64,000 nucleotides of DNA from Mycteria americana (taxonomy: Eukaryota > Chordata > Aves > Ciconiiformes > Ciconiidae). The DNA is taken from assembly GCF_035582795.1 (NCBI RefSeq), contig NC_134366.1:136920756-136984755 (forward strand). The letters are read 5' to 3'. Position 1 is the first letter of the stretch. Each line of letters opens with the position of its first letter. Both the position numbers and the translations under genes were made by a program. A model generated the notes under the pieces. That model saw nothing but the letters and a program-made list of their open reading frames with translations. It ran no database searches and was not told the origin of the DNA. Below, piece by piece: positions 26,801 through 38,660 of the stretch.

Positions 26801-28794
26801 TTTCATTTGTCAGTTCCTATAAAGTGATGTACACGGCCAGCAGTCACACAAGGACTCTGTTGTACTAATGTTAGCAGAGAAAAATTTCATTAAGAAACTC
26901 TAAGAGTTGCATGGAGGGGTTATTAAGTAACATAGAAGGTATTTGCACACTTCCACTTTTTTGCTTTAAGGTTCACGCTGAGAATGAATACGCAAAGTTT
27001 CTTTGTGGGGCACTTGCCATAAGACATGTACATTTAAACAAAATATACATCCAACAATCCATGTTCTATTGGCGCATACGCTCCTTCATTTTGATACCAC
27101 AGTGAGAATGCAGGGCCTACCAATTTTTTGCTCAGAGATACACACTATTGGAGCATCTTGCATTCAAAACCTGCAATTAAATACATACTTCGCTTCAAAC
27201 CCTGAAATCAGTAGGACTCTTCATGTGCCTGAATACCTTCCTGAATTAGGCTGCAAACAACATTTTCCCCACCTAGTTTAGCTAAAGATGAAGCTGAGAG
27301 ATGAAGCAAGGTAGCAGCCAACATATTTTGGTTTGTCTGAACAGCTCTCATCTAGCATTAGCTCTCATTATCTTGGCAAGCTCCTCCACTCACTGCCCAC
27401 AACACATGGAAAACCTGGCTAAATTTTGCTCTTCTCTATCCTAACACAAACAGTAATGTCATGGCATGATTTTAGTGCTGCTACAGCAAAAGTTTGCTAA
27501 GGATTTGAAGTTAAAATGTGTCTTCTGGACTCTGAAAGCTCTATCATCCTATTGTTTTTTAGGCAGAAACATAATCTGAAAGCAACTTGTCCTTAAAAAT
27601 TGTCATGCTACCACCCTGAAAGATAGCAGAATGAAGAAGTATTTCAAGTGATTTGGGGGACTTGTTCATCTGGGCATTTTGCAAAGAGCAAGTTTGCAAC
27701 AATCTGTTGAATTTTCCAAAATTATAATGAAACCAACTCAGAATCATAGCTTGTGTCCTGTTTGATCACATCTCAGCAAAGCTATATACAAAAAAATCTG
27801 TGGGTTTGTAAAAGGAAGGGATCAAAGCTCTAGTTCATAAGGTTCTTAAATTCATGCTTAATTTTATCTGCCTGGGTTTAAACTTCAAAATCCAAACAAA
27901 GGAAAACACAGATGGTTAGTTTGCAAAACAAACATACCTAGCTGAAGGTAGGTAGGAAGATAGGTTTACAAGCATATTTTATTTCTATATGTATGTAATT
28001 TTAAACTAGTGTAACTTACATGGAAAATGCAAACTCAAATGTGACAGTATAAAAGCAAGTTTAACTTTTTTTTCAAAGGACAGAAATCAATATTGCAGTC
28101 AAACTGCATTTTTCCTATATGTAAAACAAAGATCTCATGCCACCTTGAAGACCACTACTGAATCCATTGAGATGAACACAAATCTTTGAATTTCCAATCC
28201 AAAACCAGCCTTTTTAGCAAATAAGATGTTTGATAGTATCCATCTACTTTTCTTTTTGTTCAAATTGTTTGTTTAGAGGGTTTATTTAGGAGACATAGGC
28301 TTAGTGTCAGATGTTTCCATCATAATAACTCATAGCCTGAACAAGAGCATCTCCCAAGATCTGTGAATATGCTCAGTCCAGTCCTAAACCATCTACACAT
28401 TTCTCTAATCAGAGAAAACATAATGAGAATATGCTTTATCTAGAGCTGTTTTGCACAGCTTGAGTAAATTGGAGTGAAGGAAAAGCTGCAATCATTCAAA
28501 CCATTCATTTAAAGAGATGTTGCCCTCCTCCTTCTTCCCTACTGATCCTCTAAAACTCATTTATGAAGTATTTTTCCACTTAGGTTTCCTCTTCTTTCTT
28601 CTACTCTCTCCAATTATAGATGTCTGTATTTTCATTGACGGAGGATACAAGGCCCAGGAAAGGCCTTACCAAGTGAGTGAAAAGCAATTGCTTTCCAATA
28701 CATAACACTGCCCACACCAAAGGTACGGCTGGGATTTTCCATGATCCTCTAATTGACGGGTAACATCAATAAGGGTTGAGTCATAAACTTAATT
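23831..28794. other. Intergenic AT-rich DNA, no gene supported
   Basis: No coding sequence was recognised. The stretch at about 24080-24420 has dense TAAT, ATTA and TGATTG type cores and little simple sequence, which is the texture of conserved regulatory DNA. That is an impression only and needs an alignment. Confidence 0.5.
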
Positions 28795-28890
28795 CACAAC
28801 TCAACTATTTCTCAAACTTACCATCAACTCTTTCTCAAACTTACCGTCAACTCTTTCTCAAGCTTAACCACCACCTGTTTCTCACACTTA
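28795..28890. repeat. Small minisatellite, about four units of 23-25 bases
   Basis: Consecutive imperfect units can be read: 'aactatttctcaaacttacc', 'aactctttctcaaacttacc', 'aactctttctcaagcttaac' and 'acctgtttctcacacttacc', each with a few extra bases. Units two and three are closest to each other, while the later ones decay. Short derivative pieces ('ttcaaacttatcgcacc') continue to about 28920. No gene overlaps it. Confidence 0.85.
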
Positions 28891-28920
28891 CCACACCATT
28901 CAAACTTATCGCACCATTTA

Positions 28921-31900
28921 TATCAGTGCATTATAGGAAAGTTAAGCCTGGATTACTCACACAATTTAGTAGGTACTTTTTCCAGGTCCCCAGGAGCGCT
29001 CTGTAGACCTGCAGAAGAAATGCATGCTCTGACACACCTCAGCACAGCACACGGCTGTTCTGTCCACCGACAAACTAGTCCAGAGACAGGCTGCAGACTG
29101 GAGCAAGCTTGTCCCACAAATCAGGGGAATTCAAGCTCAGTGCTTCACAGAAATAATTAGAAATACTAACGGACATGACCAGGGTAGAGCACAGACTATG
29201 AAGAACAGCTTCAAATATAGAAGCAAGTAAGTAAACACAGTAGAAATAATGGGCCTTGGAGATGTCTGCATTAATGTGGCGAAGGAGGAATGATGGCAGG
29301 GAACGAAAGGGATGAGAGGAAAACAAGGCTCCAGCTAATGGGTTGCGTGGAGCACCTCCGAGGCACTCTGGATGGGTCTGTAGGGAGCGAGGCGAGTGTT
29401 GGGAAGCCCAGAGAGGAGGGAGGTGCAGGATTCATCTTCAAGAGAAAAGGAAGGTGTCTTTTGTCAGAATTGGGGATATTTGGACAGCTAGAGAACGCGA
29501 ATGCCTGGCCCTGTAAATACTATAGAGAAAGGAGCGACAGGAGCAACAGCACAGCCCAGCAAGCACTCCTATTTCCATACAGCACCTCGTCCTAGCAGGT
29601 AGTCCCAGTAGCAAAGACTGAACATGAGTTGTATGAGGTATCTGCAGGTTTTAAATCAAGAGTTAACAGTATTGTAGATTAAGCATTCCCCCTTGGCTAA
29701 AGAAGCGAATCTTTTCTGTTGTCCCTTTCATTTATTATGTGAAAATATTTATTTATTTTCATTCTATCGTTGTTCCTAACTACTGCTACACACAGAATTG
29801 CCCTGCCCCTGGCTGAAAATTTCCTTAGTAACTGAGGAAAATTACAGACTGAGCAGTTCCCACAGTGCCTGTAGAAGGATTTTGGAAACTGAGATTCTAT
29901 CCCATTTTACAGGTTTGCTCCTTCTCCTGTAGTGCAGCAGCTGATGAACAGAGGCACGCTGCAGAAAACTAAAAGAATAAGGATGCACTGTGCAGAACAG
30001 CTGGCTTGGTTTTGTGGTGGCACGAGGGAGGCTCTGAACAGCTCAAAGAATCACTCATCCCCTCCAAGGACCCAAGAGCTCTGACTGGAGATTAGGACAG
30101 GGAATTTCCTGCCCCAGCTCTGAGGGCTCTGACTCAGCAGCAGCGGGGAGGTTACCTTGTGATGGCCAACGTTGTTCCTGGTCCCAGTTATCCCCACCAC
30201 CACCCCTCTGAGATGCTCCCAAACCCTTTGCAGGAATGACTGAGTGACCTATGTCGCAACTGGTTTAGTTTATAGTATATTATAATAAGGTAACCCCAAA
30301 TTGCTGCCAGCTTCCCTTAACGCACCAGGCTGCGAGCTCTGGTTGCTACAGGAGCAGTTATGGGAGATCTCTGCTGCTACATGAGCAGTTACGGCACCTT
30401 TACAAGACAGACTTCTCCAAGAAGAGGTTCGGTAGGCTGCTGTAGGCATGAACCACAATTGCTCCTCCAAGGGAAAGCCATCCCCACTTGTGAGTCAAGC
30501 TGTGGCTAATTCCCTCAGAGACAAAGCCAGTTTGAGAGATTGCTGTTCCCTTTCAAATGCCTAGCCACGCATTCACACTCCCACCCTAGAAGCTACCTCC
30601 CTCGGCTATGCTGATTCAGCTACCTTGTGAGCATGGTCTAAAACCTGTGAATTGATGGTGTTAATCTCTAGAACTTCTTTTTCAGTGCAAGAACTATTTT
30701 AACCAAATCTGTTGTCACTGACAACAGATAATGACATAGAGTCACAGCCTTAGGCTGTGACATTCAAAATGAAAAATATTTGTTTAACAGAAATTCCCCT
30801 AATTTACTCTGAACCACAACATACATCCTAGGTACAAGCTCATACAAGTTTACAGATGATTCTTGTCCCACATGAGTCATCTGTGGTTACATGTGGTTGA
30901 AAACCTCCCTAATATCTCCAATTGAACCTATAAAGTGCCATATTCCTGTGTACAAAAAGATGTAAACCACAACTTTTTCCTCCTTTCATTGATGACCGTC
31001 AACTGAAAACGTATTAGCAAGACCTTGAAGTGACTGCCACCGATGTAACTGAAACATCAAATTTGAAGCGCAGCACTTAGTATCTTTTACTTGGACGCCT
31101 ACAGCGTACATTATCAAAATAGCTTGTGGGAGGCACAGTCGGCACACACAAATGCTTTTGCTGCTTCATGGCAGGACCTGCATGTACATTCCCCACTCCT
31201 CATCACACCACCTTCAACGTGTATTTCATCACACTGGTGTCAAAGGTAGCTTGAAGAACAAATACTCTGAAAACACACTGAGGACAAAATTCCATCCTGA
31301 CTGATCAGCCTCGCTGATGAATGGAAATGTGGAGGATAAAAGGTTACAAACCGGGCTTGGGGAGCCTTTTTCTTGCTGACTGCTAAGTAGTGCTGAGGCT
31401 TTGAAGACATCTTTGGCAAGCAGCATTTCAGCATACATCTCCATGTCATCCAGCAAGGGTTGGGAGAAGATTCAGGTGGTTGAGGTCCGTGAAATGGTTG
31501 TGGTGTGTGTATGAAATGATGCCTGGATCTATGCCTAGCCCCAAGTTGAAGGTTCCCCAATAAGTCACTGAAGAACCATGGTCCTAAATGCATTGCATTG
31601 TTTTGCTTTGAGATCAGGTCTCATCCTTTTTCTTTTGGCAAAAATCAACATTCAAATCTCTCTTGTACATGTGAATGCCATTATCTGCATAGGCTTAATC
31701 ACATGCATCCAGTATCTCTACAAAATCTCAGCATAAACAGCTGAGATTTTCTACTGAAAACGTGGCCCAAGAAGCCTTTTCTAAGGCCACTCCTGAAGAT
31801 GGATTGCTTCTGCCTCACAAAGGCATTAGAATATGGGAGCTGGCACAGTCACCATCAGCAGACACACAGAGATTTATCCTAATTTCAGATTCATGGATTG

Positions 31901-34900
31901 AACCTGTAGTTTGATTTGATTTGCCTTGTGTCCTTCTGTCAAAAATCAGGAGTGACTATGGCACATCCTTTGTGTCATGGATGAAGGCTTAAACGTTCCA
32001 TGTCACTCCCAACGTTGGAGACGTTTCCAACCATGAACCCAACCCAAGAAAAGAGGAACCATTTTTGTTCTGGTTGCAAGTGTAGACTTAATCCAGGGCA
32101 AATCTCTGTGCATAACAGATTTCTTGTAAAAGAAGGAAATGTGTTCCATGGCTTTTTTTTAAACTTGTAGAAGTAATCTCATGCCAAAAAGTAGGTCTAC
32201 TCTAGACAGGTGATAAGAAGGACTGACCCTGGAAAAAGAACATGTTACTATGTTGCCATTCTTTCCATCACTGTCTGATAAAGTTCTCACTCTGTTCTTT
32301 AAATTCTCCTAAAAAACACCTAACAAAACCAAGCCACGCCATTGGTGGTATTTCTAATATTAAGACCATGCTACAAGAAAACTTTCTCAAAGAAATCAGG
32401 TCACTGTAAAGCTCATAAAAAAGCAAACCACATCACAGTCTGTTTTCAGCCTGATTCCCTAATGCATAGCAAGATAGGCATCAAGCACTTGGGAAGGCCT
32501 CAAATTATCTTAGGTTTGTTTTGTTTACCCACAATCAGTTCAGTGAAACCATGCAGCCACAGCCAGTCAACTGATCAAAATAGATTATGGTCTACCAATC
32601 ACTTTCCACAATGCCTGCAGTCACCCACATCTCCCTGCTATCTCGCCAGCTATCTGTGTTCTGGCTTCTGAACCAACAATCAGGCTCTACTTAGTATCCA
32701 CTTGTAACTGCATTCCCAATTACCCAGTCTTAGGTTTTGGGACCAGAGTTACAGCCTTCCGAGTTTCATCTTCATGGTTTTTCACAAATGCACCACTCTG
32801 CTAATATCACATTAAATCTTCGGACAGGAAATCTAATCCTGCTCATTTACAAACCAAGTTTTTAAGCATGTGAGCACAGATAGTATCATCAGCATCAACA
32901 GAAAAATCCACAAGCCTAGAATTAAGCTTGTCCCTTAACACATTTCTAGTAGGGCCTTGCATTGGTGAAACCACGAGAAGCAACTACCCATTACCTGTAA
33001 TCAGTAACTTAACTCTTTCTTGAATAGTAAAAACTGTGACTGCCAGGCACATTTTTGTTTTACTGCTGAAGTCAATCCTGATATTTGATAAAAGATGGTG
33101 GCTCAGGTCTTTGCAATTTTTTTATTCCTTACTGACAGTTTTTTCACATTATATGGACTAGTGAATAGGAAAGAGTCTTTGTTTAGCCAAATTTTCATGC
33201 CTATGCTTCATTATTGGGACTGCAAAAGCACTTACATGTCCCAGGAAATAAGATGCATGCTGAAATACATGAAATACATTTTACAGGGGTAAAAAATGTA
33301 TTGGGAAGCAGAATTGGGTTGTACTTAATTTAGCTTCAGTGCAAATAACTTCTTCCTTACAGGAAGAAATCCTACAGCATAGATTTTTACTTCAAAGTGT
33401 ACTGAACAAAGTCAGGGGAAAGGAATGATTTGGAGGCAGTGTGGGTATTTTAAGGGCACTTTCTACTATTTGCCAAAATTACCAGCACTTTGGGTTTTCC
33501 TGATAAAAGTGTTCTTCATAATGATCCTCACAGCAGGCTTACGAATTGGTTGAATCATCTTGTAACTACATCTACTGCCATCCAGAGGTAATTGGCAAAA
33601 GTTTGAAGAGTAAATATAAGTTAATGGTATCACTAACAGTGAGACACGAATACCATACATTAGAGCAGTTCCTATCAAATACAAACTTAAAGTTGTAGCC
33701 CAGCTGAACAGAAACTACAAAAATAAAAGTTAAGTACGATAATTCTTTATTCTTTTCCAACAGAAAAACAAAACCAACAGTATATCATACTGATGATGTA
33801 GTTCTTCTGGTGCGTCACATATATCCTGCATTATGCTTTCTATTAATCTTTTACAAGTGTTTCTGCAAATTACACTCTGCTGTCTTATGTTTTTCACACA
33901 GACCTCAACTGCGGTTAAAAAAAAACAACCCAAAACCCTACAGCCTTCTTCACCCCGTAGAAAGCCTGCACTTTGCCACAGCATCCAATTTCCATCTGAT
34001 CATCTCACAGTAACAAAAGTAAGCAAACACTAAGGAATTAAGCACATACACACCCTCCCCCCCCAGTAACTTGGGTATTATTATCATCATTTATACTGAA
34101 GAGACAGAGAACCTCATGGAAAGAGACAGTAAGGCTGAAACTGTTTAAGCATCTACGGATTGTGAGTGCCCATGGTAAGGGATAACTGCTTTCAAGTCCT
34201 ACAGCTGAGCACTCACAAATCCAGTCACAGGCAGTTTGAGAAATGCGATGTTCAAGATTCTAAAACTAGGAACCCAAAACCAGAGATGACCAGAATGAAT
34301 AAGCATTGCTAAAAATTTATCCTTAAAAAATTTACTGAAAAAGCCTGATAACAAAGCTGGAGCAAACATGAGATAATAAAAACATATATTTTCTAACAGC
34401 TATTTCTATAATCCAACACTGATATCACCCTTTCATCTTTCAAAAGCCCAAATTTTCAGGAGTACACACATGCCTATTCACTTACAGGAAGCTGCGTGCC
34501 TGCTTGTAATTCTCAGCTCTAAACTGGGAGTTATAAGCTCAAAGTGTGGCTATGATTGCTATGGTCAGCACCTCAGAAGCCACTTCTCATGATGGGATAG
34601 TTCCCCAAAATATCCATGACTCTTACTGACAAATCCTGTTTGGTTTACAAATCTATTCAAATATTCTTCCAGCTACCACCTTCCCAACCACACTGTGAAA
34701 TCACAAACTCAGAAATGTCCTGTCTGAATAATATACCATCGCTATGTACCACAGTAATGATTTTGTAGCCAGGCTTCGCTATCAGGCAACATTGTGCTGA
34801 GGACACTTGAAGCACAGTAGCATGAGGCTCCTTCTTCAGTTATGTCCTGTGCTTACAGGACAAAAAGTTTGGCGTTGTCAGTAAACCAAGCAGATATTTC

Positions 34901-37019
34901 TTTCTTCTATACAACAGGAGGAGGTCTATACAAAGACTATGAGATTTTGGCTTGTAATAAGTAAAATCTGACCCTGCCAAGGCCTACAGCAAAACCATCC
35001 CAGACTTCAGCTTGGTCAGGGTTTCTCCCATGCTCTTTAGAAGCCTGAATCCTTGAAATGATGCAAGAAGGTTTTTCAGAATTATTCTCTAAACAGATAT
35101 TTAGATGATTTTTTTGTGGTTTTTGAAATAACGTTAAGAATGTCTTGTAACGTCTACTTGTGACAAGTTTCAAAGACTTACCTAATTTGCAGAAAGTGTG
35201 ATTTTCATAAACAGCAAAAAAAACCCAATGTGAAAGCATTTAGTGTTACTGTTCAAAGTGTTACTGTTCAATCAGGTATGTAGAGACTAAATACACAGGA
35301 TCAATTCATTGCCTCAAGCAATGAAACACACAGCAAAGATCAGTAAAAGGAGAAAAAAGGCCATTCAAAAAATTCACCTTTGAAGTCCATCTGAGACCAA
35401 GTATAGAATTTCCTGTCACTAATCCGTAATCATAAGGGTGCCCTATTAGACTATTATCGCAAAGTAACAGTGAAGCAATTGAGTAAATGAACAGTCCTGT
35501 TCACTGTGTTGGGACCACTCATACAGTAAATGACAATTTCTGGAATACATAAAAAGGCTGGAATTCAGTTCTACACAGCAGTTGCTGGGAAGTAATTTTT
35601 ACCTTCTGAGACTCTTTTTTCCCTTCCTTAGCAGGGTCATGCTATCAGGCAAAACAAGAAGACCAATTCCTGGCATGTACTCCTTCTGCTATTCCAGTGA
35701 TACACAGTAATCATTAATGCTTAAAGCAACTTTGGAAGTGCAATAGATATTGCCCATTATGTCCTCTCAGTCCCAGACATTTACCTGAAGGCTTCTGGGC
35801 TTTGTGCAAATATAAACCAAAAGAACTCAAAGAGTTAGCTGCATAAGGATAAAACAGGAGGGTACAGGGATCAGTGTAAAGGTATTGACCAGACTGCCAA
35901 AGAAGTGGACCTCGCAGTTCAAAAGTAAAATTTATGCCTAAATCTAAATAGTGCATGTGCACCTCTTCAAAGAACTGTCCTTAAAGTTAATTTTATCTGC
36001 AATTCCAGGTGAAAGTATGAGCTGTCCAAGACAGGGAACAAAATATTATCCAGCGCAATGCCATCTTGTGGTGAACGGGAAAACTGTCTGTGCCATCCAG
36101 CCTGGGTCTAAATGCATAGGGACTGTGCTGCTCCATAGTATATGAATCATACTCGGACCTGTTGACATGGAAAAACAAAGACTTTATCATAGTTAGAATT
36201 ACAAAGCGTAAGCTGTGATATCCTAGGCATTAGGACTTGAGAATCAGCTATTCATCTCCATTTTACAAGGCTGGCATTTTATTTTTGTTCCAACAATACT
36301 GCTGTGCCTTTATACTCAGAATCATTTCCATCACTCCAAACATAATGTGAAGGCAGAGACGTGATATAACTTAGCAGAAAATTGTATTTAGTATAAAAAC
36401 TCCTGTCACTTTCCTTGGCTACAGTTAAGTGCTATCATGAGCTTGTTTTTAGGGCACCAGGGATCAGCTCAAAATGTCATGGCCATACAAGCCAAATCAC
36501 TGTATAGCTATAAAAGGATTCTTCCATAGCTCATTTGTTTAAAAATAGCACAGACGTATCTTTGACCCAGCTGACCTTTGGGTGCACGCAGTATCACCCG
36601 ATCACCTCACTTATCATTATGCCTGATGAGATATCTGCCAGGTGATACCGCTTCCCAAACGCCATTCCTCCCCTCCCTTCTCTGCGGCGAGACTTGTGTT
36701 GGTCTCTGTGGAGCTGCAATACAGTACTTGAATTTTGGTCCCACAACAAGCACTTACAGGCAGTGCTCTACAGCAATGACTGTCAGACGTAACGATATGC
36801 TACCAAAAAAACCCCCAGACCCATGGAAAAAGTATTTTCCTGTTTCTCAGTCTCAGAGCTGCCCAGTGTTGGAATGCCATGGCACGGCCCTTATGCAGGC
36901 ACAGGCTGGGAAAGCTGCGAGGCCCCGGCGGCTCTGTGATGGCAACATCTCTCTGCACCGCAACGCGCTTTTGGCCTTTGCATCCCCTCACGCGCTGGCT
37001 CTTTCCACACATTTTCCGC
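28921..37019. other. Intergenic DNA upstream of RRS1
   Basis: No gene could be supported. A fragment resembling old amniote repeat tails is listed at 34068-34160. From about 36,600 the GC content rises towards the RRS1 CpG island. A short inverted repeat (GTATCACC at 36591 and GGTGATAC at 36641) is present with no evident role. Confidence 0.55.
34068..34160 (+). repeat. Possible ancient L3/MIR-like repeat tail
   Basis: The order 'gggtattattatcatcattta', 'ctgaagagacagagaacc' and 'agacagtaaggctgaaact' recalls the 'attattatccccattttacagatgagg' tails of very old amniote LINE/SINE repeats. It is strongly diverged and short, so it may be coincidence. Confidence 0.3.
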
Positions 37020-37256
37020 CTCAGCCCCACTCGTGGTGGCGGCGGGAGAAGGGCGTGGGGCCGCCCCAGCCCACACACAGCCCCAGCCTGGGGGCGGCGG
37101 GGGATTTCAGTGGGTCCATTGGAAGCGCCTGCCCGTAAGTCAGGGCCGCAGGCGTTCCCTGACAGGAACCGAGAGGAATGAACGCGCGGTGACACTCCAG
37201 CAGCCGGGAGAAGGCCCCGGGAAGGCCCCGCGCGCCGCCGGGCCGGCGCAGGCGGG

Positions 37257-37269
37257 ACTACAGCTCCCG
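37257..37269 (+). promoter_or_regulatory. ZNF143-type promoter motif
   Basis: The sequence ACTACAGCTCCCG fits the conserved vertebrate promoter motif ACTAYRNNNCCCR, bound by ZNF143/Staf, and is followed by 'gcaggcagtgcg' as in extended sites. It lies 182-194 bases upstream of the RRS1 start codon inside the CpG island. The motif match is direct; binding is inferred. Confidence 0.7.
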
Positions 37270-37342
37270 GCAGGCAGTGCGCCGAGCCCGCCCCCGCCGG
37301 GCGGGGCCTCCCGGGCTCCGCCGTTCCGGGAGCGGAGGCGCG

Positions 37343-37383
37343 CTTCCGGCGCGCTGAACCGGAAGGGCTCGCCGCACTTCCGG
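37343..37383. promoter_or_regulatory. Cluster of three ETS/GABPA-type sites
   Basis: CTTCCGG occurs at 37343-37349 and 37377-37383, and CCGGAAG at 37359-37365, giving three core ETS sites within 41 bases and in both orientations. Such clusters are common in TATA-less promoters of ribosome and mitochondrial housekeeping genes. They lie 68-108 bases before the RRS1 start codon, so transcription probably begins in or just after this cluster. Confidence 0.65.
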
Positions 37384-37406
37384 GAGCGGCCGGCGGGAGC
37401 GGTCCC

Positions 37407-37412
37407 CACGTG
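37407..37412. promoter_or_regulatory. Canonical E-box, possible MYC/MAX or USF site
   Basis: A perfect palindromic CACGTG lies 39-44 bases upstream of the RRS1 start codon in CpG-rich sequence. Ribosome biogenesis genes are well known MYC targets and often carry this element near the start site. USF or other bHLH-zip factors could also use it. Confidence 0.6.
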
Positions 37413-37450
37413 TGGAGAGCGGCCCGGCCCGGCCCGGCGTGCCCGCCGCC

Positions 37451-38530
37451 ATGGCGGCCGTGCGGGTGGAGGAGGTGCTGGCGGCCGCCGAGGAGCAGGA
37501 GGCCGAGAGGCGGCGGAGCGTCACGGTGGAGAAGGAGCTGGAACTGGAGTTCGACCTGGGCAACCTGCTGGCGCTGGACCGCAACCCGCCGCCGGCGGCG
37601 GGGCTGCGCGGGGCCGGCCCGCGGCGGGAGGCGCAGCTGCGGGCGCTGGCCCGCGACAACACGCAGCTGCTGGTGGCCCGGCTCTGGGAGCTGCCGGCCG
37701 AGCGTGCCGGCGGGGCGGGGGGGCCGCTGGTGGCGCGGCTGCCCGAGCCGGCCTTCCGCCTGCCGCGGGAGAAGCCGCCGCCGCGACCGCGGCCGCCGAC
37801 GCGCTGGGAGCAGTTCGCGCGGCTGAAGGGCATCCGCCGGCGCAAGCGGACCTCGCTGGTGTGGGACGAGCAGGCCAAGGAGTGGCGGCGGCGCTGGGGC
37901 TACCGGCGGGCGGGCGGCGACCCGGCCCGCGCCTGGCTGGCGGAGGTGCCGGCGGGCGCCGACCCGGAGGAGGACCAGTTCGCCAGGCTGCGGCGGGAGA
38001 AGCGAGAGCGGGTGGCGCGCAACGAGCTCAACCGCCTGCGCAACCTGGCCCGCGCCCACCGGGCCGGGGCCGCCGTCCCCGCCGCGCCCCTCCACCCCAC
38101 CGGCCACCAGAGCCGGGAGGAGCTGGGCCGCGTCGCCCGCGTCGCCCGCGTCTCCACCGCCTCGCTCGGCCGCTTCCAGCCCCGGCTGCCCAAGGAGCCG
38201 GCCGAGCCGCCCTCCCGCAGCGGCGGCAGGAAGCGCCGCTTCGAGCCGCTGCTGGGCAACCTGGCGGCCGAGCGCAGCCGGCAGCTGGAGCTGCTGCGGG
38301 ACATGGGCAGCAAGAAGCCGGTCCTCGACATCACCCGCGCCGTCAACAAGCAGCTGCGGCAGGAGGAAGCCGAGGCGGCCGCCGCCAAGGGCAAGAAGCA
38401 GTCGCAGCGGGGGAAGCGCGGCCGCCGGCAGCAGCGGGCTGGCCGCAGCAGCAAGAAGAGCGGAGTCCGCCGGCAGCAGCAGCAGCAGCGGCCCGCAGGC
38501 GGCGGCACCGGCAGGAGGAAGAAGGCGTGA
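37451..38530 (+). CDS. RRS1: Ribosome biogenesis regulatory protein RRS1 homolog
   Basis: RRS1 works in the nucleolus with RPF2 to bring the 5S RNP (5S rRNA, RPL5, RPL11) into the pre-60S particle. The frame encodes 359 residues, close to the human protein (about 365), in one exon as in other vertebrates. Family landmarks are KELELEFDLGNLLALDRNP at residues 28-46, LARDNTQLL at 66-74, RWEQFARLKGIR at 118-129, followed by a basic run and VWDE, then NELNRLRNLARAH before HPTGHQS at 215-221, and a KKPVLDITRA block near 288-297. The C-terminal 50 residues are rich in Lys, Arg and Gln, with a short Gln run near 342-346, and probably hold the nuclear or nucleolar signal. The ATG at 37451 has an ideal Kozak context (gccgccATGg) and aligns with the human start; the frame stays open upstream but has no earlier ATG matching the family. 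The tail seems to lack the repeated GGKRKGG units I recall from human RRS1. Confidence 0.97.
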   Translation: MAAVRVEEVLAAAEEQEAERRRSVTVEKELELEFDLGNLLALDRNPPPAAGLRGAGPRREAQLRALARDNTQLLVARLWELPAERAGGAGGPLVARLPEPAFRLPREKPPPRPRPPTRWEQFARLKGIRRRKRTSLVWDEQAKEWRRRWGYRRAGGDPARAWLAEVPAGADPEEDQFARLRREKRERVARNELNRLRNLARAHRAGAAVPAAPLHPTGHQSREELGRVARVARVSTASLGRFQPRLPKEPAEPPSRSGGRKRRFEPLLGNLAAERSRQLELLRDMGSKKPVLDITRAVNKQLRQEEAEAAAAKGKKQSQRGKRGRRQQRAGRSSKKSGVRRQQQQQRPAGGGTGRRKKA

Positions 38531-38640
38531 GGGATGGAGGGACTGCGTGCGGCACGGGGCTCGGGATGCCCGCCGAGGTGTGGGAAGGGACTGTCGCTGC
38601 CAGCCTCCTGCCCGCTGCTCTATTCCCTCACCCATTTGTC

Positions 38641-38646
38641 AATAAA
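38641..38646 (+). terminator. RRS1: RRS1 polyadenylation signal
   Basis: AATAAA lies 110 bases after the RRS1 stop codon and is followed by a G/T-rich stretch (gagatgtcctgcgtttggc). Cleavage is expected around 38655-38670, which would give a short 3' UTR of about 130 bases. Confidence 0.75.
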
Positions 38647-38660
38647 TACGCTTCGGCCTT

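Larger units (their letters stand above)
37020..38570. other. CpG island covering RRS1
   Basis: GC content and CpG frequency rise abruptly from about 37,020 and stay very high through the RRS1 reading frame, then drop near 38,570. The island covers the promoter and the entire coding region, typical of a small intronless housekeeping gene. It also produces long spurious open frames on the other strand and in other frames. Confidence 0.85.

Noticed and set aside
1-36500. Search for the CRH precursor gene expected upstream of RRS1 by gene order
   Set aside because: No frame of suitable size or with the amidated peptide signature was found on either strand; the gene probably lies outside the window.
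37412-37450. N-terminal extension of RRS1 from GTG at 37412
   Set aside because: The frame is open, but the first ATG with strong Kozak context (37451) aligns with the known vertebrate start, so the extra 13 codons are not used.
36800-38635. 611-codon open frame on the minus strand across RRS1
   Set aside because: It lies exactly opposite the RRS1 gene in a very GC-rich island where stop codons are rare. Its translation is low-complexity Ala/Pro/Arg/Leu with no domain, and RRS1 on the + strand explains the conservation.
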